DNA of 39,064 nucleotides from Thiomicrorhabdus heinhorstiae. Its GTDB lineage: Bacteria > Pseudomonadota > Gammaproteobacteria > Thiomicrospirales > Thiomicrospiraceae. The DNA is taken from the NCBI RefSeq assembly GCF_013391765.2, contig NZ_JACBGI020000025.1, positions 1-39,064 of the forward strand, given 5' to 3'. The position numbers and the translations under genes are program-made. This document shows, in pieces, positions 30,981 to 39,064 of the stretch (position 1 is its first letter; each line of letters opens with the position of its first letter). The notes beneath the pieces were generated by a model, which worked only from the letters and a program-made list of their open reading frames with translations, did no database searches and was not told the DNA's origin.

Positions 30981-32423
30981 ATGAAGTTTATCGTTAAATT
31001 GTTTCCGGAAATTATGATTAAAGGCGGACCGGTCAAAAAAAGAATGATCAGTCTGCTGTTTGACAATTTACGAACTTTGCTGGCGCGAGTGGATAGCCGG
31101 ATTGAAGTCAAACGCTTTTGGGATAAGCTGGAAGTGCAAAGTCCTGAAGGGTGCATTGATGCCGTTCGCCGGGTGCTAAGTCAAACGCCGGGTGTGGAGC
31201 AATTCCTGGAGGTCGTGCAATATTCAACCGGAGAAGATTTGGAACGGATTGCCGAGAGAGTTGCCGAGCATAAACTTGCGTTGATTAAAGATAAAACATT
31301 CGTTGCTCGTGCCAAGCGCAGCGGTACTCACAGTGTGAGTTCTTTTGAAATCGAGCGTTATGTCGGTTCTTATTTATGTAAACACGGTGATCCGAAAGGT
31401 GTCGACTTGCGACATCCCGAAGTAAAAGTCGAATTCGAACTGGAGCAAAATACCTTAAATGTGATTACCGAACGCCGCATTGGTTTGGGTGGATTTCCGA
31501 TGGGTGCTCAGGGTGAAGTGTTGTCGTTAATGTCCGGCGGGTTTGATTCAACGGTGGCAAGCTACTTGACCATGAAACGCGGAATCAAGACGCATTTTAT
31601 CTTTTTCAATCTTGGCGGCGCAGCGCATGAAATCGGCGTTAAGCAGGTTGCACTTTATTTATGGAGTCAGTTTGCCGCTTCCCACAGAGCGTTTTTTGTC
31701 AGCGTGCCTTTTGAAGCGGTGGTTGAAGAAATTTTTCGCTCGACGCATGAGAGTTATATGGGGGTCACCTTAAAACGCCTGATGTTGCAAGCTGCAGAAA
31801 AAATTGCCGATCAAATGGGGATTGACGCTTTGGTAACCGGTGAGAGTGTGGCCCAGGTAAGCAGCCAGACGCTACGCAATCTGGCCGTGATCGATGAAGC
31901 CACTAATAAATTGGTATTGCGGCCTCTGGCGACTATGAATAAACCGGAAATCATCCAGATCGCCGATCAGATCGGCACGCGTCATTTCGCCGAAAATATG
32001 CCGGAATATTGCGGTGTAATTTCTAAAAATCCGGTGACAAATGCCTCCTTCGAGCGCATGCATAAAGAAGCGGCCAGATTCGATTATGACGTTTTGCAGG
32101 CGGCAATTGATTCGGCGCAGACCTTACCGGTGGATCAGATTATCGACGATGTGAACCAGGCCGAGGCGGTTGAGGTCGTGCGCGATTTGCCAAAAGAGGC
32201 GATCGTCATAGATATCCGCCGTCCGCAGGAAAGCGAAGCGAATCCGTTGGCGATTACCGGTTCCTTGTCGATTCCGTTTTACGAGTTAAATCGTGAATTT
32301 TTCAAGTTGGATGCCGAACGCGAATACCTGTTGTATTGCGAGAAAGGGGTGATGAGCCAATTGCATGCCCAGTATCTGCGCGATAAGGGCGCTGAAAACG
32401 TTAAGGTGTATCGTCCTCGCTAA
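30981..32423 (+). CDS. thiI: tRNA 4-thiouridine synthetase with rhodanese domain
   Basis: 480 residues, the long ThiI form. Domains: N-terminal ferredoxin-like and THUMP region (1-165), the PP-loop ATPase (LSLMSGGFDSTVASYL, from about residue 181), and a C-terminal rhodanese domain (about 385-480). Cys344 (EYCGVIS) and Cys453 (LYCEKGVMSQ) are the two cysteines that carry sulfur as persulfide and form the turnover disulfide in E. coli ThiI. It thiolates U8 of tRNA and may feed sulfur to thiamine synthesis. Its last 23 bases overlap the end of the convergent mltF-like gene. Confidence 0.96.
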   Translation: MKFIVKLFPEIMIKGGPVKKRMISLLFDNLRTLLARVDSRIEVKRFWDKLEVQSPEGCIDAVRRVLSQTPGVEQFLEVVQYSTGEDLERIAERVAEHKLALIKDKTFVARAKRSGTHSVSSFEIERYVGSYLCKHGDPKGVDLRHPEVKVEFELEQNTLNVITERRIGLGGFPMGAQGEVLSLMSGGFDSTVASYLTMKRGIKTHFIFFNLGGAAHEIGVKQVALYLWSQFAASHRAFFVSVPFEAVVEEIFRSTHESYMGVTLKRLMLQAAEKIADQMGIDALVTGESVAQVSSQTLRNLAVIDEATNKLVLRPLATMNKPEIIQIADQIGTRHFAENMPEYCGVISKNPVTNASFERMHKEAARFDYDVLQAAIDSAQTLPVDQIIDDVNQAEAVEVVRDLPKEAIVIDIRRPQESEANPLAITGSLSIPFYELNREFFKLDAEREYLLYCEKGVMSQLHAQYLRDKGAENVKVYRPR

Positions 32424-33960
32424 CCGCTTCTTCCTGTTGGATATCATCGGAGTTCTCATCGTCTTCGAGATCTTGAGATTCCATGGCTTGCAGTTGTTCC
32501 TGTTTTAATAAATGCTTGCGTTCGGAAACCTGTTTGGCAAGTTTGAAAGCGATTTTGGTTTTTTGAATGGTTGCTACGTAATTGACGGTTTCGTATCCGA
32601 CGGTTTCCAGCGCCATTTTTTCGACGTTATAGAACCATTTGTACGGGTCTATGCCTTTTTTACGAGCCATCCTCTGAAATTGACGGACTCGGCCGGGTCC
32701 GGCGTTATAGGCGGCGAGTGCAAAATTAATCCGTTCTTCCGGCGTATATTCGTCCCCACTGAAATAGTAATCTCTTAAAAATGCCAGATATTTGGTGCCG
32801 GCAAGAATGTTGGTTTCCAAATCTTTGATATTCGGAATGTTGACGATTTTAGATGAGGCGGTCGACTGACGAATTTGCATAATGCCGTAAGCGCCGACAC
32901 GACTGCGCAGATTCTGTTCGAAGCGCGATTCCTGATAGGCTTGAGCGGCGATCAGGTGCCAATCGAAATCGAAGAAAGTGGCGTACTTTTCGAAATAATA
33001 TTGCAGGCAGGGATTTTCATCCAGAGCTGTCAGGCTTAAGGGCGCTTTAATCCAATAGGGGTTTTTAAAGTATTTTTTATATAAACTATTGCCGAGCAAT
33101 TTTCCCGGGCGGGCATAGTTTTCAATAAAGTCGTTCAGTGAGGCTTTTAGATCGGGCAAGTTTTTATTGATCGCCCAGGCGATTTTTCCACCACGGTAAA
33201 TCTGAAAGTTGTCGTAAATTTTCAACTTAGGGTAAATGTTGGTGTAGATCTCGGCGATGTGATTATCGCTGACTGTGTAGTCATAAAGTCCTGCATTGAC
33301 CAATTCCAGAATGTCTTCACCTTCCAGTAGCGAATCGGCCTGAATAATTTCCATTCCGGGAAGGCCCAGACGTCCCAAGGCCTGATTAAGCTGTTCCAGA
33401 TGGATAACGTAACTGCTGCTGGAAACGACGGCGACCTGTTTGTTCGATAAGTCTTCCAGTCGTTGGATAGGCTCGGCATTAGCATTGGCAACCAGAATTT
33501 CACGGACGTTTTTAATATAGGGATCGGTGAAATCGACCAGCATGCTCCGTTCCGGGGTGACGGTCAGTCCTGCGGCGACAATGTCACCGAACCCGGCACG
33601 CAGATCGGCAATAAGTTCGTTAAACGGACGGGTAAGAAAGACGATGTGTGTTTTATATTTTTCCCGTCGCGGCCCACGGTTTAAATAGTCTTCGTAAGCT
33701 TTGAGCAGATCGTGTTCAATCCCACGGTCGCCTTTGTGGGTATGAAAGAAGTTGGTGCGGTTATAGCTGATTAGTACTCGTAAAACACGCCTTTCGCGTA
33801 TTTCGTTCAGATCGCCGATAAAGGATGCATTAATGCGTTTGTTAAGAGAAATAGGTGTGGTTTGTGCCAGAACCGGATTTGGAAATTGCCAAACAATAAA
33901 TGCGATTACGAATAACGTAATTTGCAGTGTTCGACACGAAGGGTTCAGTCTGATTTGCAT
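32401..33960 (-). CDS. mltF: MltF-like lytic transglycosylase
   Basis: 519 residues. An N-terminal signal or membrane segment (about 12-32, ending LAQT) is followed by an SBP_bac_3-type domain (about 58-290; VLRVLISYNRTNFF, GFGDIVAAGLTVTPERSMLVDFTDPY). The SLT transglycosylase domain spans about 320-450, with AYQESRFEQNL holding the catalytic Glu344, GAYGIMQI, and AAYNAGPGRV. It cleaves peptidoglycan glycan strands in the periplasm; the SBP-like domain is regulatory in MltF. The last 30 residues are strongly acidic (DDENSDD, SEDDTP), which is unusual. The stop lies inside the 3' end of thiI. Confidence 0.94.
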   Translation of the reverse strand: MQIRLNPSCRTLQITLFVIAFIVWQFPNPVLAQTTPISLNKRINASFIGDLNEIRERRVLRVLISYNRTNFFHTHKGDRGIEHDLLKAYEDYLNRGPRREKYKTHIVFLTRPFNELIADLRAGFGDIVAAGLTVTPERSMLVDFTDPYIKNVREILVANANAEPIQRLEDLSNKQVAVVSSSSYVIHLEQLNQALGRLGLPGMEIIQADSLLEGEDILELVNAGLYDYTVSDNHIAEIYTNIYPKLKIYDNFQIYRGGKIAWAINKNLPDLKASLNDFIENYARPGKLLGNSLYKKYFKNPYWIKAPLSLTALDENPCLQYYFEKYATFFDFDWHLIAAQAYQESRFEQNLRSRVGAYGIMQIRQSTASSKIVNIPNIKDLETNILAGTKYLAFLRDYYFSGDEYTPEERINFALAAYNAGPGRVRQFQRMARKKGIDPYKWFYNVEKMALETVGYETVNYVATIQKTKIAFKLAKQVSERKHLLKQEQLQAMESQDLEDDENSDDIQQEEAVSEDDTP

Positions 33961-34387
33961 GAATGTCCAAATCCGTTTGGTTTATGGTTTCTTTAAACCT
34001 GTTTTGAGCAGAAGGGCGGGATTAATCAAACGCTGCACCGTTTCTCTCTGTCTTTTATTAAGTTTTAAGCAAAATAAGGGGTCGGCGCCGATTTTGCAAG
34101 TTTTTCAGGCTGCCTTATTTAGGGTTGCGAGCTGCTGTACAAGGGAAAATCGTTAGCGCTCTATTTGTTTATCGTTGCGGATTCAGCATTCTTTAAAGCA
34201 TTTTTAACAGGTGAAAAACCGGTATTTTGGCGATGCAAAGCGTCCTCGTAACAGGAATGCAATAAACTCCGGGCCGCTTTTGGTATAATGCATCGGATTT
34301 TTAATGAAATATTTGTTCTTTTTTGTTTCGGCAGTGGAGTTTGAGCCGGATGCAAATATTTGCAAAACTAAATTAGTGAAATATAGA
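33961..34387. other. Non-coding region between mltF-like gene and rnr
   Basis: No supported gene. It contains a perfect 10-bp palindrome TCGGCGCCGA (34082-34091) and, near the right end, the promoter of rnr listed separately. A frame opening at ATG 34304 is joined to rnr but starts only about 8 bases from the predicted transcription start. I see no tRNA or small-RNA structure here. Confidence 0.5.
34281..34289 (+). promoter_or_regulatory. Extended -10 promoter of rnr
   Basis: TGGTATAAT: a perfect TATAAT (34284-34289) with the TGn extension. Transcription would begin near 34296. Confidence 0.7.
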
Positions 34388-36718
34388 GTGACTACAGAAG
34401 TAATTTTGGATCCGAAAGATCCGCACGCTCAGCGCGAAGCTGAAAAATACGAGAATCCTATCCCCAGTCGCGAATTTATCTTGGAGAGCTTGGAAGCAGA
34501 ACAGAAGCCGCTAAGATTAAACCAAATCGCCGAATTGTTAGATGTTTCTGAAGAGGACGAAGAGCGCTTTGAAGCCTTGACACGTCGTTTAAAGGCGATG
34601 GTTCGGGACGGTCAACTAATCCGTAATAGACGCGGTGCCTTTGGTTTATTGAAAAAGATGGACTTGATCAAAGGTCGCGTTTTGGGACATCCCGACGGTT
34701 TTGGCTTCTTGGTTCCGGATGAGGGTGGCAAAGACCTATTCTTATCGGAAAAAGAGATGCATAAGGTTCTGCATGGCGACCGGGTTATCGCTTCGGTAAT
34801 CGGTGAAGATCGCCGTGGCCGTCAGGAAGGGATTGTTATCGAAGTTTCTGAACACAGCACCCAGCAATTGTTAGGGCGTTTGAACTTTGAAGATGGTCTG
34901 GCGTGGGTTCGTCCGAACAACAACCGCATCACCCAAGACGTTTTTATTCCTCAAGACGGTTTGCTGGAAGCGAAAGAAGAGCAGATCGTTTTGGTTGACA
35001 TCATCCATCAACCGTCTTTGAGATCTGGTCCGATCGGTAAAATCGTTGAAGTTGTCGGTGATTATATGGCGCCGGGAATGGAAATCGATTCGGCGATTCA
35101 CGCTTACGGTATTCCGAATGAATGGTCTGACGCGCTATTGCAAGAGTTGGATGCATTCGGTGACGAAGTGACTGAAGAGGATATGAAGGGACGTAAGGAT
35201 TTGCGTACTCTTCCTTTGGTGACTATCGACGGCGCCGATACCAAGGACTTTGACGATGCGGTGTTTGCCAAGCGTCGCAAGAATGGTTGGCGTCTGGTTG
35301 TCGCCATTGCGGATGTCTCGCATTATGTCAAGCCGGGAACGGAACTGGATAAAGAAGCCTTTAAACGCGGTAATTCGGTGTATTTCCCGCAGAGAGTGGT
35401 TCCTATGCTGCCGTCAAAATTGTCTGACGGTTTGTGCTCCCTGAACCCGCAGGTCGATCGCCTTTGTATGATTGCCGATTTGGCAATCGACGAAGAAGGG
35501 AAGTTGGAACGCAGCCAGTTCTATCAAGCGGTTATGAACTCCAAAGCGCGTTTGACCTATGATCAGGTATATGACATTTTGACCAATCCTGAAAGCGCTT
35601 TCCGTGAAGAGTTTGCCGAGCAGGTTTCTCATCTGGAAGATTTGTACGAGCTGTATAAAGTTCTGCAGAAAGCGAGAGAAGAGCGCGGCGCCCTGGAATT
35701 CGATACCACTGAAACACGTATCGTATTTGACGATTCCAAAAAGATTCAGGAAATCGTGCCGGTTGTGCGTAACGATGCCCATAAGCTGATCGAAGAGTGC
35801 ATGTTGATGGCGAATGTCGCCACAGCACGCTATCTGAAATGGCATAAATTACCGATTATTTATCGTGTCCACGAACCGCCGACGGAAGAGCGCCTGAAGA
35901 ATCTGCGTACCTTTCTGGCTGATTTCGGATTGGGCTTGAACGGTGGCAATGAACCGACTGCTAATGATTATGCGGCGGTTGTCGAGCAAGTCGCAGGAAA
36001 ACCGTATGAGCATTTGGTGCAAACGGTTCTGTTGCGCAGTATGAATCAGGCGGTTTATCAACCTGATAATAAAGGGCATTTTGGCCTTAACTACGAACAC
36101 TATACCCATTTTACCTCGCCGATTCGCCGTTATCCGGATCTTCTGGTGCACCGTGCAATTCGCCATGCCTGGACCAAGCAGGGACCGGCCAATTTCTTGT
36201 ACGATGATGCCAAGATGTCCGATATGGGAAGTCACTGTTCGGATACCGAACGTCGTGCCGATGAAGCGACGCGAGATGCTGTGACTTTCCTTAAGTGCGA
36301 GTTTTTGTCGCACCGCTTGGGCGAAGAGTACGAGGCGGTAATTACTTCTGCGACTAATTTCGGTCTGTTTGTCGAAATCGATCCGTTGTATGTTGAAGGA
36401 CTGGTGCACATTACCGAGTTGGGCGAAGATTACTTCCACTACGATAATGCGCGTCATTGTTTGAAAGGTGAGAGAACAGGCAAGGTTTACCGTCTGGGAG
36501 ATCGTATCCGAGTGCAGGTTGCACAAGTCAACCTGGATGATCGTAAAGTCGATTTGCGTTTTATCGAGAGTTTGACGGACTCCAGCGAAGTATTCGCGGA
36601 AGACGACTCTCAACAGGATGACGGAGAGGAAGCGTCAGACGATAAAGCGAAAAAACCGCGTAAAAAACGCTACTACCGCAAAAAACGCAAAAATGCCAAG
36701 GCAAAGACTAAAGCATGA
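34388..36718 (+). CDS. rnr: Ribonuclease R
   Basis: Taken from GTG 34388 (776 residues); an ATG at 34304 would give 804 but sits about 8 bases from the predicted transcription start and adds a hydrophobic N-terminus that RNase R lacks. A TTG at 34406 (giving DPKDPHAQREAEKYENPIPS) aligns best with E. coli RNase R, so the true start is uncertain. RNase R is a processive 3'-5' exonuclease of the RNB family that degrades structured RNA. Features in order: winged-helix domain (EFILESLEAEQKPLRLNQIAELL), cold-shock domains, RNB catalytic core (TIDGADTKDFDDAVFA with metal-binding Asp residues, HYTHFTSPIRRYPDLLVHRAI), S1 domain (NFGLFVEIDPLYVEGLVHI), and a Lys/Arg-rich tail. It overlaps rlmB by 4 bases, as in E. 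coli. Confidence 0.95.
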   Translation: MTTEVILDPKDPHAQREAEKYENPIPSREFILESLEAEQKPLRLNQIAELLDVSEEDEERFEALTRRLKAMVRDGQLIRNRRGAFGLLKKMDLIKGRVLGHPDGFGFLVPDEGGKDLFLSEKEMHKVLHGDRVIASVIGEDRRGRQEGIVIEVSEHSTQQLLGRLNFEDGLAWVRPNNNRITQDVFIPQDGLLEAKEEQIVLVDIIHQPSLRSGPIGKIVEVVGDYMAPGMEIDSAIHAYGIPNEWSDALLQELDAFGDEVTEEDMKGRKDLRTLPLVTIDGADTKDFDDAVFAKRRKNGWRLVVAIADVSHYVKPGTELDKEAFKRGNSVYFPQRVVPMLPSKLSDGLCSLNPQVDRLCMIADLAIDEEGKLERSQFYQAVMNSKARLTYDQVYDILTNPESAFREEFAEQVSHLEDLYELYKVLQKAREERGALEFDTTETRIVFDDSKKIQEIVPVVRNDAHKLIEECMLMANVATARYLKWHKLPIIYRVHEPPTEERLKNLRTFLADFGLGLNGGNEPTANDYAAVVEQVAGKPYEHLVQTVLLRSMNQAVYQPDNKGHFGLNYEHYTHFTSPIRRYPDLLVHRAIRHAWTKQGPANFLYDDAKMSDMGSHCSDTERRADEATRDAVTFLKCEFLSHRLGEEYEAVITSATNFGLFVEIDPLYVEGLVHITELGEDYFHYDNARHCLKGERTGKVYRLGDRIRVQVAQVNLDDRKVDLRFIESLTDSSEVFAEDDSQQDDGEEASDDKAKKPRKKRYYRKKRKNAKAKTKA

Positions 36719-37449
36719 GCAGCGAGGTAATTTACGGTCTGCATGCCGTTGAGAAATTCATTAAACAGTCTCCGCAGTCGGTTTACTCGATTCGTTTTGT
36801 GAAAGGGCGCCTGAACGGTCGTCAGCAAGCGTTATTTGATCAGGCAAAGGCTCTTGGGCTGTCACCGCAGTTTGTCGCCAAAACCGAATTTAAAGGGTTT
36901 GACGAGGTGAATCATCAAGGTGTGCTGGCTGAAGTTGCCAAGCAGGCTGATTTGACCGAGAGTGACCTGCAGGAATTGGTTGAGAATACGGCGAACCCGC
37001 TGGTGATTTTCTTGGACGAAGTTCAAGATCCGCATAATCTGGGGGCGATTTTACGAACGGCTGACGCGGTCGGTGTGACTGCCGTCGTGATTCCTAAGCA
37101 CAATTCCGTCGGCATGAATGCTACCGTGCGAAAAGTCGCCAGCGGAGCGGCTGATAATGTGAAGTTGATTGTCGTATCCAATTTAGTACGTACGATCAAA
37201 CAGCTGCAATCTTCCGGTATGTGGATGATTGGGCTGGCTGGTGAAACCGATCTGACTATCTATGACCAGGATTTAACCGGATCGATCGGAATTGTGATGG
37301 GAGCTGAGGGCAGCGGTTTACGCCGTTTGACTAAAGAAGCTTGTGATCACTTGGCGGCGATTCCTATGGTCGGTGTGGTTGAAAGTCTTAATGTTTCGGT
37401 TGCCACCGGTATTGCGGTTTACGAAGCGTTTCGACAAAGAAGCCGTTAA
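36715..37449 (+). CDS. rlmB: 23S rRNA (guanosine-2'-O)-methyltransferase
   Basis: 244 residues of the SpoU/TrmH (SPOUT) family. RlmB methylates G2251 of 23S rRNA. It shows the N-terminal substrate-binding part (VIYGLHAVEKFI) and the knotted SAM-binding core: LDEVQDPHNLGAILRTADAVGV (motif 1), IVMGAEGSGLRRL (motif 2), and IPMVGVVESLNVSVATGIAVYEA (motif 3). The start overlaps the rnr stop (ATGA), so the rnr-rlmB pair is translationally coupled. Confidence 0.96.
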   Translation: MSSEVIYGLHAVEKFIKQSPQSVYSIRFVKGRLNGRQQALFDQAKALGLSPQFVAKTEFKGFDEVNHQGVLAEVAKQADLTESDLQELVENTANPLVIFLDEVQDPHNLGAILRTADAVGVTAVVIPKHNSVGMNATVRKVASGAADNVKLIVVSNLVRTIKQLQSSGMWMIGLAGETDLTIYDQDLTGSIGIVMGAEGSGLRRLTKEACDHLAAIPMVGVVESLNVSVATGIAVYEAFRQRSR

Positions 37450-37478
37450 GCGCAGGTTTTGTTTTCCGTAATTAAAAG

Positions 37479-37503
37479 AGGCGTCTATTAAGACGCCTTT
37501 TTT
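37479..37503 (+). terminator. Intrinsic terminator of rnr-rlmB
   Basis: Perfect 8-bp stem AGGCGTCT / AGACGCCT with ATTA loop and a T-run to 37503. The A-rich left flank might also let it serve the convergent sugar-kinase gene. Confidence 0.92.
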
Positions 37504-37524
37504 ATTTTCGGCAATTAATTTTCA

Positions 37525-38730
37525 TCATTCGCTTAATAAATAGATGTCACCCTTGTCGTCGACACGAATCGACAGGCTTTTCAGAGACTCGTTCCAACAT
37601 GGACCTTCCACGCACAAACCGTCTTCAATATTGAAAAAAGCGTCGTGTACCGAACATTTCATCGTGTTATCGAATGGATTAACGTCGATTTTATATGCTT
37701 CGTTAAGCGGCACATTCTGATGCGGACAGTTATTTTCGTACGCTTTGATTTTTCCTTCGAATTTGATTAATACCACGGACGTTCCGTCGAGGCTTTCGAC
37801 AACAGTCGTTTTTGCATTGGTGACTTGCTTGATATTTGCCAACGGATGATCGGAATTTTTCTCGGTCAAAAGATCGTCCAGACCGTTTTGACGAATTTTT
37901 TTAGCAGCAAGTTGCGATGCAAAAGCAACCGCCTGCTGTAAGTCCTTGCTTTCGTTCAGGGAATGAATCAGTCCGGCATTAAAAGTATCTCCTGCACCCA
38001 GAGTGTCGACGATATGATCGATGGATTCGGCAACCTGGTGTTTGATTTCTCCGCCTGGAGAGCAGAACCATGCACCTTTCTCACCCCAAGTACACACTAA
38101 ATTAGAATGCGGGGCTAGTTCCTGCATCGATTTGAGTAAGGTTTCGCCATCGTTGAAGCCTTTTGCCGTTCCGTAGTGATGGGAAAAAATCAGCAGGTTG
38201 GCTTGCGGGAAGAGTGCTTCGATGCCTTCTCGCGGCTTTTCTATCTCCAGGGAAATAGGCTGTTCATCCAAAAACGTTTTGGCGATATTGAGCATTCCGG
38301 GCAAATGTTGCATATTACGGCCCTCAAAATGCAGCCAGTCGTAATCTTCAATTTCGATTTTGGCGAAAAAATCAAAACTGATTTCCGGAAGATCGCGATA
38401 GTGAACAATCGTTCTGGAACCGTTCTGAGAGTTTAAAGTGATAAAGGAATTCGGGGTGCGTCCTTTAATAAAGGTTTGCACATGCGTAGTATCGATCTTG
38501 CGTTCTTTGATACCGGCTATGAGCTGTTTGGCTTCCTGATCGGCTGCGACAGAAGTGCAGATCGCGCATTGATGCCCTAGCTGGGACAATACATATAGGC
38601 TGTTGTTGATATTGCCGCCGACTAGCTGTTGCTTTTGGGAAGCACGAAGTTCTTCGTTTTCGTCGGGATAGTGATTGACGGTAAAAAGTGTGTCTAAAAC
38701 GGCATTGCCGATTCCGAGAATTTTGGCCAT
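37525..38730 (-). CDS. Ketohexokinase-like PfkB sugar kinase fused to a Rieske domain
   Basis: 401 residues in two parts. Residues 1-300 are a ribokinase-fold (PfkB) kinase close to ketohexokinase: LGIGNAVLD, LVGGNINNSLYVLSQLG, WLHFEGRN, TWGEKGAW, and VDTLGAGDTFNAGLIHSL with the catalytic Asp248. Residues 308-401 look like a Rieske [2Fe-2S] domain: CPH at 335-337 (CPHQNVPLNEA) and CSVH at 359-362 (CSVHDAFFNIEDGL), the four ligands C-H...C-H with 21 residues between. The frame is continuous across the junction and both modules are complete, so it is one protein rather than two genes. A PfkB-Rieske fusion is unusual; the Fe-S domain may be structural, redox-regulatory, or an electron carrier for an unknown partner. 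The sugar substrate is unknown (fructose or a related ketose by family). Confidence 0.88.
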   Translation of the reverse strand: MAKILGIGNAVLDTLFTVNHYPDENEELRASQKQQLVGGNINNSLYVLSQLGHQCAICTSVAADQEAKQLIAGIKERKIDTTHVQTFIKGRTPNSFITLNSQNGSRTIVHYRDLPEISFDFFAKIEIEDYDWLHFEGRNMQHLPGMLNIAKTFLDEQPISLEIEKPREGIEALFPQANLLIFSHHYGTAKGFNDGETLLKSMQELAPHSNLVCTWGEKGAWFCSPGGEIKHQVAESIDHIVDTLGAGDTFNAGLIHSLNESKDLQQAVAFASQLAAKKIRQNGLDDLLTEKNSDHPLANIKQVTNAKTTVVESLDGTSVVLIKFEGKIKAYENNCPHQNVPLNEAYKIDVNPFDNTMKCSVHDAFFNIEDGLCVEGPCWNESLKSLSIRVDDKGDIYLLSE

Positions 38731-39064
38731 GGATTGCTTATGCTCTTGAGATTAAAAGGTTTAAGACTGAAAACGGCTGCAAATTTTAGCATAGGGTCGA
38801 AAAAAATCGAAATGTTACCGAAAAATGACTTGACAAGCCGAAAAGTGAATAACCTTAGAAAAGTCTTGACATTAAGGGAATCGTTTTTAAATTTCTTTGT
38901 TAGAGTTGCATGTTTTCTGTGTTTTATAAGTTATTGAAAAATAATGATAATAGTGCATTTTTAATGAAGGGCGAAAAACTTTTTATTGACAGATATCTTT
39001 TCCACAAAAGCTGTGGATAACTTTGTGCGTAATTTTATGGAAAGACGCTTAAGTCCTTTAAAAT
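38731..39064. other. Non-coding right end with TTGACA elements and DnaA-box-like sites
   Basis: No supported gene; one frame of 67 codons (38734-38937) has no family resemblance and no ribosome-binding site. It is AT-rich, with TTGACA at 38830-38835, 38866-38871 (followed after 16 bases by TAAATT) and 38986-38991, any of which could drive a plus-strand gene beyond the window. The DnaA-box-like pair is listed separately. Confidence 0.5.
38998..39020. promoter_or_regulatory. Inverted pair of DnaA-box-like sites
   Basis: TTTTCCACA (38998-39006, one mismatch to TTATCCACA) and TGTGGATAA (39012-39020, exact on the opposite strand), 5 bases apart. Such pairs occur in origins and in DnaA-controlled promoters. 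Only the left side of this region is visible, so which it is cannot be decided. Confidence 0.4.

Noticed and set aside
35849-36613. 254-codon frame antisense to rnr
   Set aside because: Lies opposite the conserved RNB and S1 domains, with no own signals or family resemblance.
38734-38937. 67-codon frame at the right edge
   Set aside because: No ribosome-binding site, no family resemblance and it runs through promoter-like TTGACA elements.

Overview
The window reads as a chromosomal segment of a free-living gammaproteobacterium of moderate GC. The mix of a class I fructose-1,6-bisphosphatase next to inorganic pyrophosphatase, a large PEP carboxylase, assimilatory nitrate reduction and a DsrE-like sulfur-relay domain fits a sulfur-oxidising autotroph of the Thiomicrospira / Hydrogenovibrio / Thiomicrorhabdus type. 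That placement is an inference from gene content; no rRNA or other taxonomic marker is present. I found no insertion sequence, phage gene, tRNA, rRNA or CRISPR array.

Layout. 1-1.4 kb: an ECF sigma factor and a membrane anti-sigma factor whose C-terminal part looks like a DsrE-type domain. 1.4-7.2 kb (accessory): an exported MBL-fold protein with its TetR regulator, a phytase-like lipoprotein, a small membrane protein, a small exported HExxH protein, and a divergent flavodoxin-fold reductase / TetR pair with twin operators. 7.2-14.9 kb: a nitrate-assimilation and molybdenum-cofactor operon (nirD, nasA, cysG, ybiB-like, moeA, mobA), tightly packed and translationally coupled in its second half. 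It is preceded by a leader with a possible sigma-54 promoter and a strong intrinsic terminator; nirB is absent. 15.1-16.1 kb: an isolated, unrecognised 307-residue protein with three internal repeats. 16.3-22.2 kb: trpS and an ICMT-like methyltransferase on the minus strand, then pcnB-folK-panB-panC on the plus strand converging on panD. 22.3-28.9 kb: ppc, then a three-gene set (ATP-grasp, alpha-E, zinc peptidase) of an uncharacterised peptide-synthesis type. 29.1-30.7 kb: fbp-ppa. 31.0-34.0 kb: thiI converging on and overlapping an mltF-like gene. 34.3-37.4 kb: rnr-rlmB. 37.5-38.7 kb: a ketohexokinase-like sugar kinase fused to a Rieske domain. The right end is non-coding and carries a pair of DnaA-box-like sites.

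How the genes work together. NasA reduces nitrate to nitrite. CysG makes the siroheme that a NirB-type nitrite reductase needs. MoeA and MobA supply the bis-MGD cofactor of NasA. PanB, PanC and PanD cover three steps of pantothenate synthesis, and FolK acts in folate synthesis. Fbp, Ppa and Ppc serve carbon fixation and anaplerosis. PcnB, RNase R, RlmB and ThiI are RNA-metabolism genes.

The most unusual points are the sugar kinase-Rieske fusion (37525-38730), the anti-sigma-DsrE fusion (706-1401), the orphan repeat protein (15152-16075), the nitrate leader attenuator (7369-7452), and the ATP-grasp/alpha-E/peptidase set without its usual transglutaminase partner.
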